A stretch of 64,000 nt of DNA from Sphingosinithalassobacter tenebrarum (GTDB taxonomy: Bacteria; Pseudomonadota; Alphaproteobacteria; Sphingomonadales; Sphingomonadaceae), in the NCBI RefSeq assembly GCF_011057975.1, contig NZ_CP049109.1, positions 3,627,001-3,691,000 of the forward strand. Direction: 5' to 3'. The position numbers were made by a program, and so were the translations under genes. Below, in pieces: positions 21,820 to 32,825 of this stretch (position 1 is its first letter; every line of letters begins with the position of its first letter). The notes under the pieces were generated by a model, which saw only the letters and a program-made list of their open reading frames with translations, had not been told where the DNA came from and searched no databases.

Positions 21820-22734
21820 TTGAGCGAAAATGACCGAGTAATCGCCGCCGCGCGCGAATGGCGCGGCGCGAAGATGGCGCTGGCGACGGTGGTGACGACC
21901 TGGGGCTCAGCGCCGCGCCCGCGCGGATCGCACATGCTGGTGCATGCGGACGGGCGGTTCGAAGGGTCGGTGTCGGGCGGCTGCGTCGAGACCGATATTC
22001 TCGCCACCGCCGCCGAAGTGATCGCGGGCGCGCCTGCCGTCGTGAAGAATTACGGCGTGGCCGACGCCGCCGCGTGGGAAGTCGGGCTGCCGTGCGGCGG
22101 CCAGATCGACGTGTTCGTCCAGCCGGTTTCAGCCGATGGCTTCCCGCCCGAGCTGTTCGACGCCATCGCCGATGCACGCGCGGCGGGAAAGACGCTGCCG
22201 GTCGCGTTCGATTATCGCAGCGGTCGCGCGGCGCCGGGCGAGAAGGGCGATTTCGTTCATCGCTATCAGCCCCCGCATCGGCTGCTGATCGTCGGCGCGG
22301 TGCAGATCGCGCAGGCGCTGGCCGGGCTGGCGCGCGAGCTGGGTACCGAAACAGTGGTGATCGATCCGCGCGGGCGTTTCCTGACCGAGGAGCGTTTCCC
22401 CGGGACGACGCTCGACGATCGCTGGCCCGACGAAGCGGTGGAGGCATGGAATCCCGGCGGCGCGACGGCGGTGGTGACGCTGAGCCACGATCCCAAGATC
22501 GACGACGCCGCGCTGATCGCGGCGCTCGCGGCCGACACCGGCTATGTCGCCGCGCTGGGATCGCGCAAGAGCCATGCCGCGCGGCTCGAACGACTCGCGG
22601 CGGCGGGCGTCGCCGCGACCGATCTCGCCCGGATCGACGGCCCGGCGGGAATCGATATCGGCGCGGTGGGACCCGCCGAAATCGCGCTTTCGATCGCCGC
22701 CGGTATGGTCAAGGCGTTTCGCGATGCGCGCTGA
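21820..22734 (+). CDS. XdhC/CoxI-family protein
   Basis: 304 residues. An N-terminal XdhC/CoxI domain (about 18-85, ALATVVTTWGSAPRPRGSHM and GSVSGGCVETDIL) is followed by a Rossmann-type XdhC domain (about 145-270, RLLIVGAVQIAQALAGLA; YVAALGSRKSHAARLERL). Members bind or sulfurate the molybdenum cofactor for xanthine-dehydrogenase-type enzymes. The start is a TTG at 21820 (MSENDRVIAAAREW) with GGGAG about 10 nt upstream; no in-frame ATG precedes the conserved domain. It overlaps the next gene by 11 nt. No molybdenum hydroxylase subunits are in the window. Confidence 0.88.
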   Translation: MSENDRVIAAAREWRGAKMALATVVTTWGSAPRPRGSHMLVHADGRFEGSVSGGCVETDILATAAEVIAGAPAVVKNYGVADAAAWEVGLPCGGQIDVFVQPVSADGFPPELFDAIADARAAGKTLPVAFDYRSGRAAPGEKGDFVHRYQPPHRLLIVGAVQIAQALAGLARELGTETVVIDPRGRFLTEERFPGTTLDDRWPDEAVEAWNPGGATAVVTLSHDPKIDDAALIAALAADTGYVAALGSRKSHAARLERLAAAGVAATDLARIDGPAGIDIGAVGPAEIALSIAAGMVKAFRDAR

Positions 22735-23305
22735 GGACGTCGTGCTGATGCTGCTCGCCGCCGGCCGTTCGCGGCGGTTCGGCGATACCGACAAGCTGGA
22801 ACAGCATTTCCTGCACCAGCCGCTCGCCTTTCACGTCGTCACCGCGCTCGAGGCCGTGCCGTTCCAGGCGCGCGTCGCAGTGGTTTCGGGAACCAGCCTC
22901 GATTTCGCCGCGCGCGGCTATCGCGTCGTTCACAATGACACGCCGGAAAGCGGCCAGTCGCATTCGCTGGCACTGTGCACGCGCGCAGCCCGCGAACTGG
23001 GCGCGCGCGCCGTGCTGGTCGCGCTCGCCGACATGCCGCGCGTTACTGCGGCGCATGTCTGGCGGCTGCTGGACGAAGCCGATGGCCCCGATGCAGTGGT
23101 CGCATCAAGCGACGGCCACGCCCCCTGCCCGCCCGCGCTGTTCGGCGCGAGCCATTTCGATGCGCTCGAATCGCAACAGGGCGACCAGGGCGCCCGCGCG
23201 CTGGTCCGCGCGGGGCATCACGTCATCGCCTCGCCCGCCGAGCTGGTGGATATCGATACGCCCGGGGATCTGGCCGCGCTGCGGGAAAAATACGGCGTGG
23301 ATTGA
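22724..23305 (+). CDS. MocA/MobA-like molybdenum cofactor nucleotidyltransferase
   Basis: 193 residues of the NTP-transferase fold. The nucleotide-binding signature LMLLAAGRSRRFGDTDKL is at about 8-25, and VLVALADMPRVTAAHVW near 100-116 carries the metal-binding Asp. By family and by overlap with the XdhC-type gene it most likely links a nucleotide to molybdopterin (CTP- or GTP-type, as MocA/MobA). ATG 22724 lies inside the XdhC gene's last codons. It ends 156 bp before the convergent ABC permease gene; that gap is filled by a palindromic repeat. Confidence 0.86.
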   Translation: MRAEDVVLMLLAAGRSRRFGDTDKLEQHFLHQPLAFHVVTALEAVPFQARVAVVSGTSLDFAARGYRVVHNDTPESGQSHSLALCTRAARELGARAVLVALADMPRVTAAHVWRLLDEADGPDAVVASSDGHAPCPPALFGASHFDALESQQGDQGARALVRAGHHVIASPAELVDIDTPGDLAALREKYGVD

Positions 23306-23310
23306 ATCAG

Positions 23311-23461
23311 TAAATTCCCCCCCCAGCTCGCTGGGGGACCGCCAGCCGCAGGCTGGTGGTGGAGGGGTAAAGCGGCAAACGATGCGCTTGAAGCCTTGCC
23401 CCTCCATCACGCTGCTGCGCAGCGCGGTCCCCCTCCCCGAGACAAGCTCGGGGGAGGAACT
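23311..23461. repeat. Composite inverted repeat between convergent genes
   Basis: Two facing copies of a roughly 60-bp unit (C-run, short stem, GGGGGACCGC, a GC-rich mini-hairpin, GTGGTGGAGGGGTAA or its variant) surround a 25-nt centre. Mini-hairpins CAGCCGCAGGCTG and GCTGCTGCGCAGCGC and the stem CCCCGAG...CTCGGGG are visible. It occupies nearly all of the gap between the MocA-like gene and the permease gene, so bidirectional termination is plausible. Confidence 0.75.
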
Positions 23462-24664
23462 TTATTCGTGCCGCAGTGCGTCGATCGGGTTGAGCCGGGC
23501 GGCGCGGCGCGCGGGAAAATAGCCGAACACCACGCCGGTCAGTGCCGATATGGCGAAGCTCAGCGTGTTGATCGACGGATCAAAGGCGAAGGGAATGCTG
23601 AGCGCCGAGGACGCCCACCAGCTGGTGAAGAAGGCAATCACGATTCCGATCAGCCCGCCGAGACACGAAAGCGCGACTGCCTCGACCAGGAATTGCAGCA
23701 GCACTTCCTTTCCCAGCGCGCCGATGGCAAGGCGGATACCGATCTCGCGCGTCCGCTCGGTCACCGACACCAGCATGATGTTCATGATCCCGATCCCGCC
23801 GACGAGCAGGCTGACCGCCGCGATCGCCGCGACGAACATCGTCATCTGCTGCGTCTGCTGGGTCACGGTCGCGGCGAATTCGGCGCTGTCAAAGATGTTG
23901 AAATTGTCCGGCTGGCCGGCGCGCTGATGCCGCCGCTCGCGCAGCAGCGCGGTGATCGACTGTTTCACCGTATCGGTGTCGAAACCGTCCTGCACCGACA
24001 CGATCATCGCGCGGATGTCCTGATTGCCGGTGAAGCGGCGCTGGACCGCCTTGATCGGCATCACGACCGAATTGTTCGGATCGTTGAACCCGCCGCTGTC
24101 ACGCTTTTCGAGCACGCCGACGACTTCGCAGCTGACGCTGCCGAGGCGGAAGCGCTGCCCGGCGGCGTCGCCGTCGGAGAACAGGTTTTCGCGGATCGTG
24201 TCGCCGATGACGCACACTGCCTTGCCGGCAACCTGCTCGGCCTGCGTAAAGGGGCGACCGCTGGCGAATTCCAGATTCTGCGAATCGAAATATTCGTTGC
24301 TCGATCCGGTGATCGTCGTCGTCCAGTTCTGCGCGTTGCGCACCGCAAGCGCGGACGACGTGACCTGCCCGGCCACCGATCGGACGCCGCCAATCTGTTC
24401 GCGCAGCGCGTCGATATCGTCCTGGTCGAACGAGGGGGGCGGCGCGCCGCCGCCGCGGCCGCTGCTGGAACTGGGGAAGATGGTCAGCGTGTTGGTGCCG
24501 AGCGAACTGATCGATTCCTGCACCGAAGCGGAAATGCCGTTGCCCAGAGTCACCATCGTGATGACCGAGAAGACACCGATGATGATGCCGAGCGTTGTCA
24601 GGAACGAACGCAGCTTGTGCCGGGCGATTTCGCGCAGCGACAACAGGATCGTCGTATAGAGCAT
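23462..24664 (-). CDS. MacB-type ABC transporter permease
   Basis: 400 residues. It has an N-terminal membrane helix (about 20-42), a large periplasmic MacB_PCD domain (about 43-265), and a C-terminal FtsX domain with three helices (about 278-300, 325-350, 362-385) and the conserved ERTREIGIRLAIGA motif near 305-318. The ATP-binding domain is on the separate upstream gene, unlike E. coli MacB where both are fused. Its ATG overlaps the ATPase stop as TGATG. It is the last gene of the tolC-macA-ATPase-permease operon. Confidence 0.93.
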   Translation of the reverse strand: MLYTTILLSLREIARHKLRSFLTTLGIIIGVFSVITMVTLGNGISASVQESISSLGTNTLTIFPSSSSGRGGGAPPPSFDQDDIDALREQIGGVRSVAGQVTSSALAVRNAQNWTTTITGSSNEYFDSQNLEFASGRPFTQAEQVAGKAVCVIGDTIRENLFSDGDAAGQRFRLGSVSCEVVGVLEKRDSGGFNDPNNSVVMPIKAVQRRFTGNQDIRAMIVSVQDGFDTDTVKQSITALLRERRHQRAGQPDNFNIFDSAEFAATVTQQTQQMTMFVAAIAAVSLLVGGIGIMNIMLVSVTERTREIGIRLAIGALGKEVLLQFLVEAVALSCLGGLIGIVIAFFTSWWASSALSIPFAFDPSINTLSFAISALTGVVFGYFPARRAARLNPIDALRHE

Positions 24665-25380
24665 CAGCGCGCCTCCGCCGGAGCGCGGCCGGGATTGCGG
24701 TCCACCCGCTCGACCAGCCCGTCCTTGAAATGGACGATGGTGCGCGCGAATTCGGCCATGTCGGGCTCGTGCGTGACCATCAGCACGGTGATGCCGCTGT
24801 CGCGATTGAGCGAAGAAAGCAGCTCCATGATCTCGATCGAGCGTTCGCTGTCGAGATTGCCGGTCGGTTCGTCGGCGAGCAGCACATCGGGCTGCGTAAC
24901 GATCGCGCGCGCAATGGCGACGCGCTGCTGCTGGCCACCCGACAGCTCCGCCGGCGTGTGATCGGCCCACGGCGCCAGCCCGACCTTGTCGAGCGCGGCC
25001 ATCGCCATGTCGTAGCGCAGCTTGCGGTTCTCGCCGCGATAGAGCAGCGGCAGCTCGACATTTTCGAGCGCGGTGGTGCGCGCGAGCAGGTTGAACCCCT
25101 GAAAGACGAAGCCGAGATAGCGCCGCCGCAGCAGCGCGCGCTGGTCGCGATCAAGCTTTTCGACATGGACGCCGCGGAACAGATAGGCCCCGCCCGAAGG
25201 CACGTCGAGACAGCCCAGGATGTTCATCGTCGTCGACTTGCCCGAGCCCGAGGCGCCCATCACCGCGATGAAATCGCCGCGCTCGACGGTCATGTCGACG
25301 CCTTTCAGCGCCTGGAACGCAGTCGCCCCTTCCCCGAAGGTCTTGGTAACGCCTTCCAGCCGAATGAGCGGATCAGTCAT
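24664..25380 (-). CDS. MacB/LolD-type ABC transporter ATP-binding protein
   Basis: 238 residues. It has Walker A GASGSGKSTTMNILG (about 41-55), the Q-loop FVFQGFNLL (about 90-98), the signature LSGGQQQRVAIARAI (about 143-157), and Walker B VLLADEPTGNLD (about 163-174). It powers the cognate permease encoded next. The start MTDPLIRLEGVTKTFGEG at 25380 is chosen over the ATG 12 nt upstream; it overlaps the adaptor gene's end by 8 nt. Confidence 0.95.
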   Translation of the reverse strand: MTDPLIRLEGVTKTFGEGATAFQALKGVDMTVERGDFIAVMGASGSGKSTTMNILGCLDVPSGGAYLFRGVHVEKLDRDQRALLRRRYLGFVFQGFNLLARTTALENVELPLLYRGENRKLRYDMAMAALDKVGLAPWADHTPAELSGGQQQRVAIARAIVTQPDVLLADEPTGNLDSERSIEIMELLSSLNRDSGITVLMVTHEPDMAEFARTIVHFKDGLVERVDRNPGRAPAEAR

Positions 25381-26704
25381 CGTCGCCCGCATCGGCGGCA
25401 GCGGCGGCGGCGGCCGAACGGACGCCGACGATCACCTGCATGCCTGCCTTGAGGTCCTCGCCGCGCACTTCGGTACGGCTGCCGTCGCTCGCGCCGGTGA
25501 CGACCTGCACGGGCTGCGGCTTGCCGTCCTCGCCCAGCACATAGATGGTCTGGCGGCTGCCTTCGCCGATTTCCTTTTGCTGTTCGCCGCGATTGGGGCC
25601 GAAGCGCATCTGGAATCCGCCGCCGCCCGATTCCGGGCCCTCGCTCGGCTTGAAGCGCAGCGCGCCGTTGGGGATCAGCAGCACATTGTCGCGCGAGTCG
25701 GTCTGGATCGTCGCGGTCGCGGTCATGCCCGGGCGCAGGATCAGATCGGGATTGTCGACGGTCAGCACCGCGGCATAGGAAACCACCTGCGAAGCGCTGG
25801 CCGCGCTGCTCGTCGTCGAGGAACTGCCCTGCGCCGACAGGTTCGAGCCGAGGTCAACGCGCTGGATTTCCGCCGGGAAGGTCCGGCCGGGAAAGGCATC
25901 GACCGTGAAGCTGGCCTTCTGACCCGGCGCGACTTCGCCGACATCGGCTTCGTCGACCGCGACTTCCAGCTTCATGCTGGTCAGATCCTCCGCGATCACG
26001 AACAGCGTCGCGACGTTGAACGAAGCGGCGACCGTCTGGCCGGCATCGACCTGCCGCGCGAGCACCACGCCGTTGACGGGCGAGCGGATCACCGCCTTGT
26101 ACCGCTCGGTTCGGCTTGCCGAGAGCGATGCCTGCGCCGAAGCGACATTGGCCTGCGCCGCGCGCAGATTGGCGCGGGCGCGCGCCACTGCGGCCTCGGC
26201 CGATTCCATTTCGGTCTTCGAAGGCACGCGGCCGCCCGACAGCCGTTCGACTTCCTGCATCCGTGCGAGCTGCGCCTGCGCTTCCTGCAGCGTTGCGCGC
26301 TGCTGCGCGACCGACGCGACATTGGCGTTGAGCGACGCTTCGCCCTGGCGGATCTGGTCGTCGAGCCGCGAGGGATCGATCACCGCCAGCGGCTGGCCCT
26401 TGGTGACGCGATCATTGACTTCGACCAGCACGCGATCGACCAGCCCGGAAATTTCCGAACCGACATCGACCTGGTTGGTCGGGGCCAGCTTGCCCGTCGC
26501 CGAAACGGTGACGTTGAGCTGGCCGCGCTGCACTTCGGCCGTCGCGTAGCTCGGCGGCGGCGCAGGTGCCATGCAGCGCGCAATCAGCAGCAACAGAAGC
26601 AGCACGCCGATCGCAATGGAAATCCATTTCAGGCTCAGGAATCGCCGCCAGCGCGGCTTGCGCTTGGCACCAAGGAATTCGTCGAGTTCGGGATCGTCGG
26701 CCAT
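25373..26704 (-). CDS. MacA-type periplasmic adaptor (HlyD family)
   Basis: 443 residues. A basic cytoplasmic N-terminus and one membrane helix (about 26-42) are followed by the biotinyl-lipoyl-like and beta-barrel domains of membrane-fusion proteins. A coiled-coil hairpin spans about 105-195 (Ala/Gln/Glu-rich, heptad-like). SPVNGVVLARQVDAGQTV near 205-222 is the usual lipoyl-domain half. The C-terminus is Asp-rich (ADAGDDD). It connects the MacB-like permease/ATPase to the TolC-like protein. Its ATG overlaps the outer-membrane gene's stop (TGATG). Confidence 0.93.
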   Translation of the reverse strand: MADDPELDEFLGAKRKPRWRRFLSLKWISIAIGVLLLLLLIARCMAPAPPPSYATAEVQRGQLNVTVSATGKLAPTNQVDVGSEISGLVDRVLVEVNDRVTKGQPLAVIDPSRLDDQIRQGEASLNANVASVAQQRATLQEAQAQLARMQEVERLSGGRVPSKTEMESAEAAVARARANLRAAQANVASAQASLSASRTERYKAVIRSPVNGVVLARQVDAGQTVAASFNVATLFVIAEDLTSMKLEVAVDEADVGEVAPGQKASFTVDAFPGRTFPAEIQRVDLGSNLSAQGSSSTTSSAASASQVVSYAAVLTVDNPDLILRPGMTATATIQTDSRDNVLLIPNGALRFKPSEGPESGGGGFQMRFGPNRGEQQKEIGEGSRQTIYVLGEDGKPQPVQVVTGASDGSRTEVRGEDLKAGMQVIVGVRSAAAAAAADAGDDD

Positions 26705-28188
26705 CAGCGTTCCTGACTGGTTGGCAAGGGCTCGAGCGGTTCATCGGGGGCCTGGGGGACAATCGAGCTGTCCCAGCCGCCGCCGAGCGCGAGATAGAGC
26801 TGGATGAGGGCGCTCGCCTGATCGGCGCGCGCCTGGGCAAGGCCGTTGCCCGCGCTGAGCAGCGAGGCTTCGGCCTGGTTGAGCGTCGTGAAATCGGTCA
26901 GCCCGGTACGATACTGGCTGCGCGAAAGGATCGCGACATTGTTCGCCGCGTCGAGCGCGTCGGCAAAATAGCGTTCGCGCTCGCGCGCGCTGCGCAGTGC
27001 CGCCAGCGCGTTCTCGATATCCTCGAGCGAAGTCAGCACCGTCTGCTTGTAGGCGAAGAAGGCGCCCTGCGCCGCGGCTTCGCTGGCGCGAATCTGGCTG
27101 CCGGTGCGGCCGCCGTCGAAAATGGTCTGCGCGATATTGGCGAACAGCCGCCCGGTGATGACATCGGTCAGCGTGTCGAAGCTGCTGGCGCCGGTATTGA
27201 TGCTGCCGCCGACGGTGAGCGACGGGAAAAGCTGCGCGCGCGCCACGCCGATCCGCGCGGTGGCGGCGGCAAGATTGCGTTCGGCGCTGCGGATATCGGG
27301 GCGCTGGCGCAGCGTATCGGCGGGAATGCCGACCGACACACTGCCCGGGCCCTGCGGGATCGCCTTCGTTTCCGCCAGTTCCTGCTTGAGCGCGCCCGGC
27401 GGCAGGCCCAGCAGCACCGCGAGCCGCGAAACCGTGGCGTTATAGCTGGCTTCGAGCTGGGGAATGGTCGCCGCGGTCTGCGCGCGCTGCGACCGCGCCT
27501 GTTCGGCGTCGAGCGAGGAGACCAGTCCCGCCTGCACGCGGAACCCGGCGATTTCCAGATTGTCGTCCTGGATCGTCAGCGAACGGCGCGCATTGTCGAG
27601 CTGCGCCTGGAGCAGTCGCGCCTGGACATAGTTGCGCGCGATTTCCGCCTCGACCGAAATCAGTACCGACGCATAGTCGAAACCGGCGGCCGCGTAATCG
27701 GCGCGCGACGCGGCGACGCCGCTGATCGTGCCGCCGAACAGGTCCACCTGATAACTGGCATCGGCGCCGAGCGAGATGCTGTTGGAGCCGCCCTGGCTGT
27801 AGGAGGTGACTGTGCCGTCGGGCAGCGTCGTCGTCGTGGTGCCGCCGCGCAGCGCCTCGCTGCGCGAATAGCCGCCCGAAGCGCCGAGCGTGGGATAGAG
27901 CGACGCGCGCGACTGGACCAGCGATTCGCGCGCCTGCCGAAGCCGCGCAACCGCCTGCGCGACATCGAGATTGGCCTCGCGCCCGCGCTCGACCAGATCG
28001 GCGAGCATCGGATCGTCGAAATTTTCCCACCATTGCGTCAGCCGCTCGGCCTCGGCTTCGTCGGCGGGCACCGAATAGCTGTCCGGCACGCCCAGCTCGG
28101 AAGGCGCCGCAGGACGATATTCCGGCCCCTGCACGCAAGCGGCAAGCAGCAGCCCGGGAATCAGCGGTACGACTCTGTGAAAGGTCAT
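26704..28188 (-). CDS. TolC/NodT-type outer-membrane efflux lipoprotein
   Basis: 494 residues of the RND/NodT outer-membrane factor family. The lipobox is LLLAAC (Cys about 18), followed by the NodT-type start [20 protein letters not shown], then two outer-membrane-efflux repeats (about 65-265 and 275-470). It forms the outer-membrane channel for the downstream MacA/MacB pair; having all four genes in one overlapping operon makes a self-contained tripartite exporter. It is divergent from acs across 161 bp. Confidence 0.94.
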   Translation of the reverse strand: MTFHRVVPLIPGLLLAACVQGPEYRPAAPSELGVPDSYSVPADEAEAERLTQWWENFDDPMLADLVERGREANLDVAQAVARLRQARESLVQSRASLYPTLGASGGYSRSEALRGGTTTTTLPDGTVTSYSQGGSNSISLGADASYQVDLFGGTISGVAASRADYAAAGFDYASVLISVEAEIARNYVQARLLQAQLDNARRSLTIQDDNLEIAGFRVQAGLVSSLDAEQARSQRAQTAATIPQLEASYNATVSRLAVLLGLPPGALKQELAETKAIPQGPGSVSVGIPADTLRQRPDIRSAERNLAAATARIGVARAQLFPSLTVGGSINTGASSFDTLTDVITGRLFANIAQTIFDGGRTGSQIRASEAAAQGAFFAYKQTVLTSLEDIENALAALRSARERERYFADALDAANNVAILSRSQYRTGLTDFTTLNQAEASLLSAGNGLAQARADQASALIQLYLALGGGWDSSIVPQAPDEPLEPLPTSQER

Positions 28189-28349
28189 GGGTGCGTTGCA
28201 TAACTAAAACAGTCGCCGATGCCACGCAAAATTTGTCGCAAAATGTATCGGCGCGCAGTTCGGCGGCGGCGCGTCGCCGATCTTGGCTTGCGCTCGACGC
28301 GCCCGCAGGGGCATGGAGGCGCGGGGGAGCGACCAGCGGAGGCACAGGC

Positions 28350-30282
<1,933 letters not shown>

Positions 30283-30290
<8 letters not shown>

Positions 30291-30798
30291 CGAACGGATC
30301 GCGCTGGTCGAAGGCGACATTACGCGCCTCGAAGTCGATGCAATCGTAAACGCCGCCAACAGCTCGCTGCTCGGCGGCGGCGGCGTCGACGGCGCGACCC
30401 ATCGCGCGGCCGGGCCGGGCCTGCTCGAGGAATGTCGCAAGCTCTATGCGCTCGGCGGATGCAAGACCGGTGACGCGAAACTCACCGGCGGCTATCGCCT
30501 GTCAGCGCGGTGGATCATTCACACGGTCGGCCCGGTCTGGCGTGGCGGCGACAATGGCGAGTCGGATCTCCTTGCCTCCTGCTACCGGCGCTGCTTCGCC
30601 ATCGGACGCGAGCAGGAAATGAAGTCGATCGCCTTCCCCGCAATATCGTGCGGCATCTATCGCTTTCCGATCGAACATGCAGCCCGGATCGCGGTGGCGG
30701 AGGCCCGTGCGGCGCTTACCATAGATCCGGCTCTCGAGGTCAGCTTCTGCACCTTCGCGCCGGACGTTACCAACGCCTATCGCAGCGTGCTCGGCTAA
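30283..30798 (+). CDS. Macrodomain protein (O-acetyl-ADP-ribose deacetylase type)
   Basis: 171 residues, a single macro domain of the YmdB/MacroD class. [20 protein letters not shown] (about 9-28), [20 protein letters not shown] (about 29-48) and the ISCGIYRFP loop (about 121-129) match the ADP-ribose-binding and catalytic segments, including the Asn-Asn and Asp. Known relatives deacetylate O-acetyl-ADP-ribose or remove ADP-ribose from proteins. It overlaps acs by 8 nt and is therefore co-expressed with it; a sirtuin gene lies nearby on the other strand. Confidence 0.92.
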
Positions 30799-30835
30799 GT
30801 TGCAGCGCCCGGCGCATCGCCCTAAATTACCGCGA

Positions 30836-31147
30836 ATGACCCGCAGCCTGCCCGACCGCATCGCTGGGCGCCTCGACCCCGAAGGCGCCGTCGCGGCAGT
30901 CGCGGCCGAAGTCATCCAGGAAAAGGCAGAGGCGCTCGCCGACACCAAGCGCAAGCTCAAGGAACGCCTCGCCGCGCTGGCGGAAGCCACCGACGATACG
31001 GAACGCGCGCAGGCCCTGCGCGCCGCCGCCGACGCCGCCTATGGCTTCGTCATCCAGCGCGAACTCTGCGGCCTGCGCGACAGCGACGGTGCGCTCGCGC
31101 AGCTCGGCGCCCCGCGCGCGGTGATCGTGCGGATGGGCGTTCGCTGA
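30836..31147 (+). CDS. Small protein, DUF6665-like
   Basis: 103 residues, mostly alpha-helical and rich in Ala, Glu and Arg. The helical N-terminal half (EVIQEKAEALADTKRKLKER) is followed by the segment FVIQRELCGLRDSDGALAQL (about 75-94), which resembles the QREACGxRD motif that I associate with DUF6665; that attribution is from memory and unverified. No catalytic motif. The start MTRSLPDRIAGRL at 30836 is preceded by little SD. It lies 37 nt after the macrodomain gene on the same strand and is convergent with the sirtuin gene. Confidence 0.65.
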   Translation: MTRSLPDRIAGRLDPEGAVAAVAAEVIQEKAEALADTKRKLKERLAALAEATDDTERAQALRAAADAAYGFVIQRELCGLRDSDGALAQLGAPRAVIVRMGVR

Positions 31148-31171
31148 CTCCTGCCCTGCAAAGGGAGGAAC

Positions 31172-31873
31172 TCAACCCGCCAGCACCTCGTCCACCCATG
31201 CCGGCACCAGCACCCCGGCCGGCCCCATCCGGCTCTCGTCGAACCAGTGGCTGCCTTCGGACGGCTCCAGATTGAGCTCGAGCGTTTGCGCGCCATAATG
31301 ATTGGCGAGCTGGACGAACCCTGCGGCCGGATAGACCGCCCCCGACGTCCCGATCGAAACGAACAAGTCAGCCTGCGCCAGCGCGACTTCGATCTCGTCC
31401 ATCCGATACGGCACTTCGCCGAAGAAGACGATGTCGGGCCGCAGCGCTTCCATCCCGCACGCGCCGCACGCCTGCCCCGGCGGCATCGCCTCGCGCCAGG
31501 GCCGCCGCGCGCCGCACCGCGCGCACAGCGCCGAGAGCAGCTCGCCATGCATGTGCAGCGTCCGCCTGGCCCCGGCCCGCTCGTGCAGGTCATCGACATT
31601 CTGCGTGACGATCAGCAACTCGCCCCGCCATTCGGCATCGAGCTTTGCGAGCGCATGATGCGCCGGATTGGGCTGAACTTCGCCGAGCTTGGCGCGGCGC
31701 ATATCGTAGAACTGGTGCACCAACCCCGGATCGCGCGCGATCGCTTCGGGCGTGCAGACATCCTCTACGCGATGCCCCTCCCACAATCCGTCCGGCCCGC
31801 GAAAGGTGGCGACGCCGCTTTCGGCGGAAATCCCAGCGCCGGTGAGAATGACGATGTTGCGAATGCTGGCCAT
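31172..31873 (-). CDS. cobB: NAD-dependent protein deacylase (class III sirtuin)
   Basis: 233 residues, a complete Sir2 core. GAGISAESGVATFRG (about 12-26), TQNVDDLHERAG (about 90-101), the catalytic His in LHMHGE (about 106-111), Zn ligands in CARCGARR and CGACG (about 115-140), and SIGTSGAVYPAAGF (about 175-190). The Tyr and Arg of FYDMRRAKL (about 55-63) are the pair that gives class III (CobB/SIRT5-type) sirtuins their preference for succinyl and other acidic acyl groups, with deacetylation also possible. It is close to acs, a classic sirtuin target. Confidence 0.95.
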   Translation of the reverse strand: MASIRNIVILTGAGISAESGVATFRGPDGLWEGHRVEDVCTPEAIARDPGLVHQFYDMRRAKLGEVQPNPAHHALAKLDAEWRGELLIVTQNVDDLHERAGARRTLHMHGELLSALCARCGARRPWREAMPPGQACGACGMEALRPDIVFFGEVPYRMDEIEVALAQADLFVSIGTSGAVYPAAGFVQLANHYGAQTLELNLEPSEGSHWFDESRMGPAGVLVPAWVDEVLAG

Positions 31874-31975
31874 CCCCCAACTCTAACGCAGGCACGACGC
31901 CCGCCCAAGCGCCGCCAAACTTGCGGCAGCGCAAGAACGCCGCCAAGATCAGCCAAAAGGCAACAGGGGGATCCG

Positions 31976-32812
31976 ATGGCGGCAAAAAAGAAGAATCCGA
32001 CTGGCAGCAATTTCGGGGTGATCGACTTGCTTGCGATCGGCGCCGCGGCATTTGTCGCGTTCAAGTTCGTCCCCGCCTATGCCGACTGGACATCCTATCG
32101 CTACGATCCCGTGCCCGGCGAGGAATGCGTGCGTCAGATGGACGCGGAATGCGCACGCCAGGCGTTTGACGAGGCCTATGGCCCCACGGACGCACCCTAT
32201 TCGCGCAAGCTCAACCAGCAATGGGTCTGGGCGCTGCGGTTCATCGATACCAACGAGGATTATCGCAGCCAGCTCGACACGGTCTTCGAACAGGGCAAGC
32301 GCGAGATACTCGGTGCCGGCCTGAGCGAGCGAAAGGCGGGCGACCTGCTCGGCCTGGCCAACATCCTCCACCATATGGGCCGTGACGAAGACGCGATGGC
32401 GTTCTTCGAAAATGTCGTCGAACGGCAGGAAGAGGCCGATGCGACGATTCCGAAACGGATGCGGCGCTATGGCCCGAGCCAGCTGGGAGGACCGCCAAAC
32501 TGCCTGCGGGGCGAAGAGGACCATCGGTTTCTGAGCGAAAGCGACAATTATGCCGAACTGGATGTCGGCATCGACTTTCAGAACCCCTGCTATCTGGAAT
32601 ATTTCCGGCGCCGCAGCGACATCGATCTGGAACCGGTCATCGCACGAAGCCTGGACACGATGCGCGCAAAGCGACAGGCCCAGGGCGAAATGGATGCCTG
32701 GAATTACGATGGCGAGCCGCTGACGCATGACGAATATGTCGACAAGGTAGCATTTCTCGCCACGCTGATCGCCTATCGCGAGAATGACGGCTGGGGCCGG
32801 GTGTTCGACTGA
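31976..32812 (+). CDS. Membrane-anchored protein of unknown function
   Basis: 278 residues. A basic N-terminus (MAAKKKNPTGSNFG) precedes one membrane helix (about 15-33). The rest is a soluble, acidic, probably helical domain with several Cys (ECVRQMDAECARQ, PPNCLRGEE, NPCYLEYF) and a tetratricopeptide-like middle part (GDLLGLANILHHMGRDEDAM). SD AGGGGG before the ATG at 31976; the open frame continues far upstream but only as a shadow of the sirtuin gene. No family recognised. It is convergent with the next gene (13 bp between stops). Confidence 0.78.
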   Translation: MAAKKKNPTGSNFGVIDLLAIGAAAFVAFKFVPAYADWTSYRYDPVPGEECVRQMDAECARQAFDEAYGPTDAPYSRKLNQQWVWALRFIDTNEDYRSQLDTVFEQGKREILGAGLSERKAGDLLGLANILHHMGRDEDAMAFFENVVERQEEADATIPKRMRRYGPSQLGGPPNCLRGEEDHRFLSESDNYAELDVGIDFQNPCYLEYFRRRSDIDLEPVIARSLDTMRAKRQAQGEMDAWNYDGEPLTHDEYVDKVAFLATLIAYRENDGWGRVFD

Positions 32813-32825
32813 CCCCTACCGGCGG

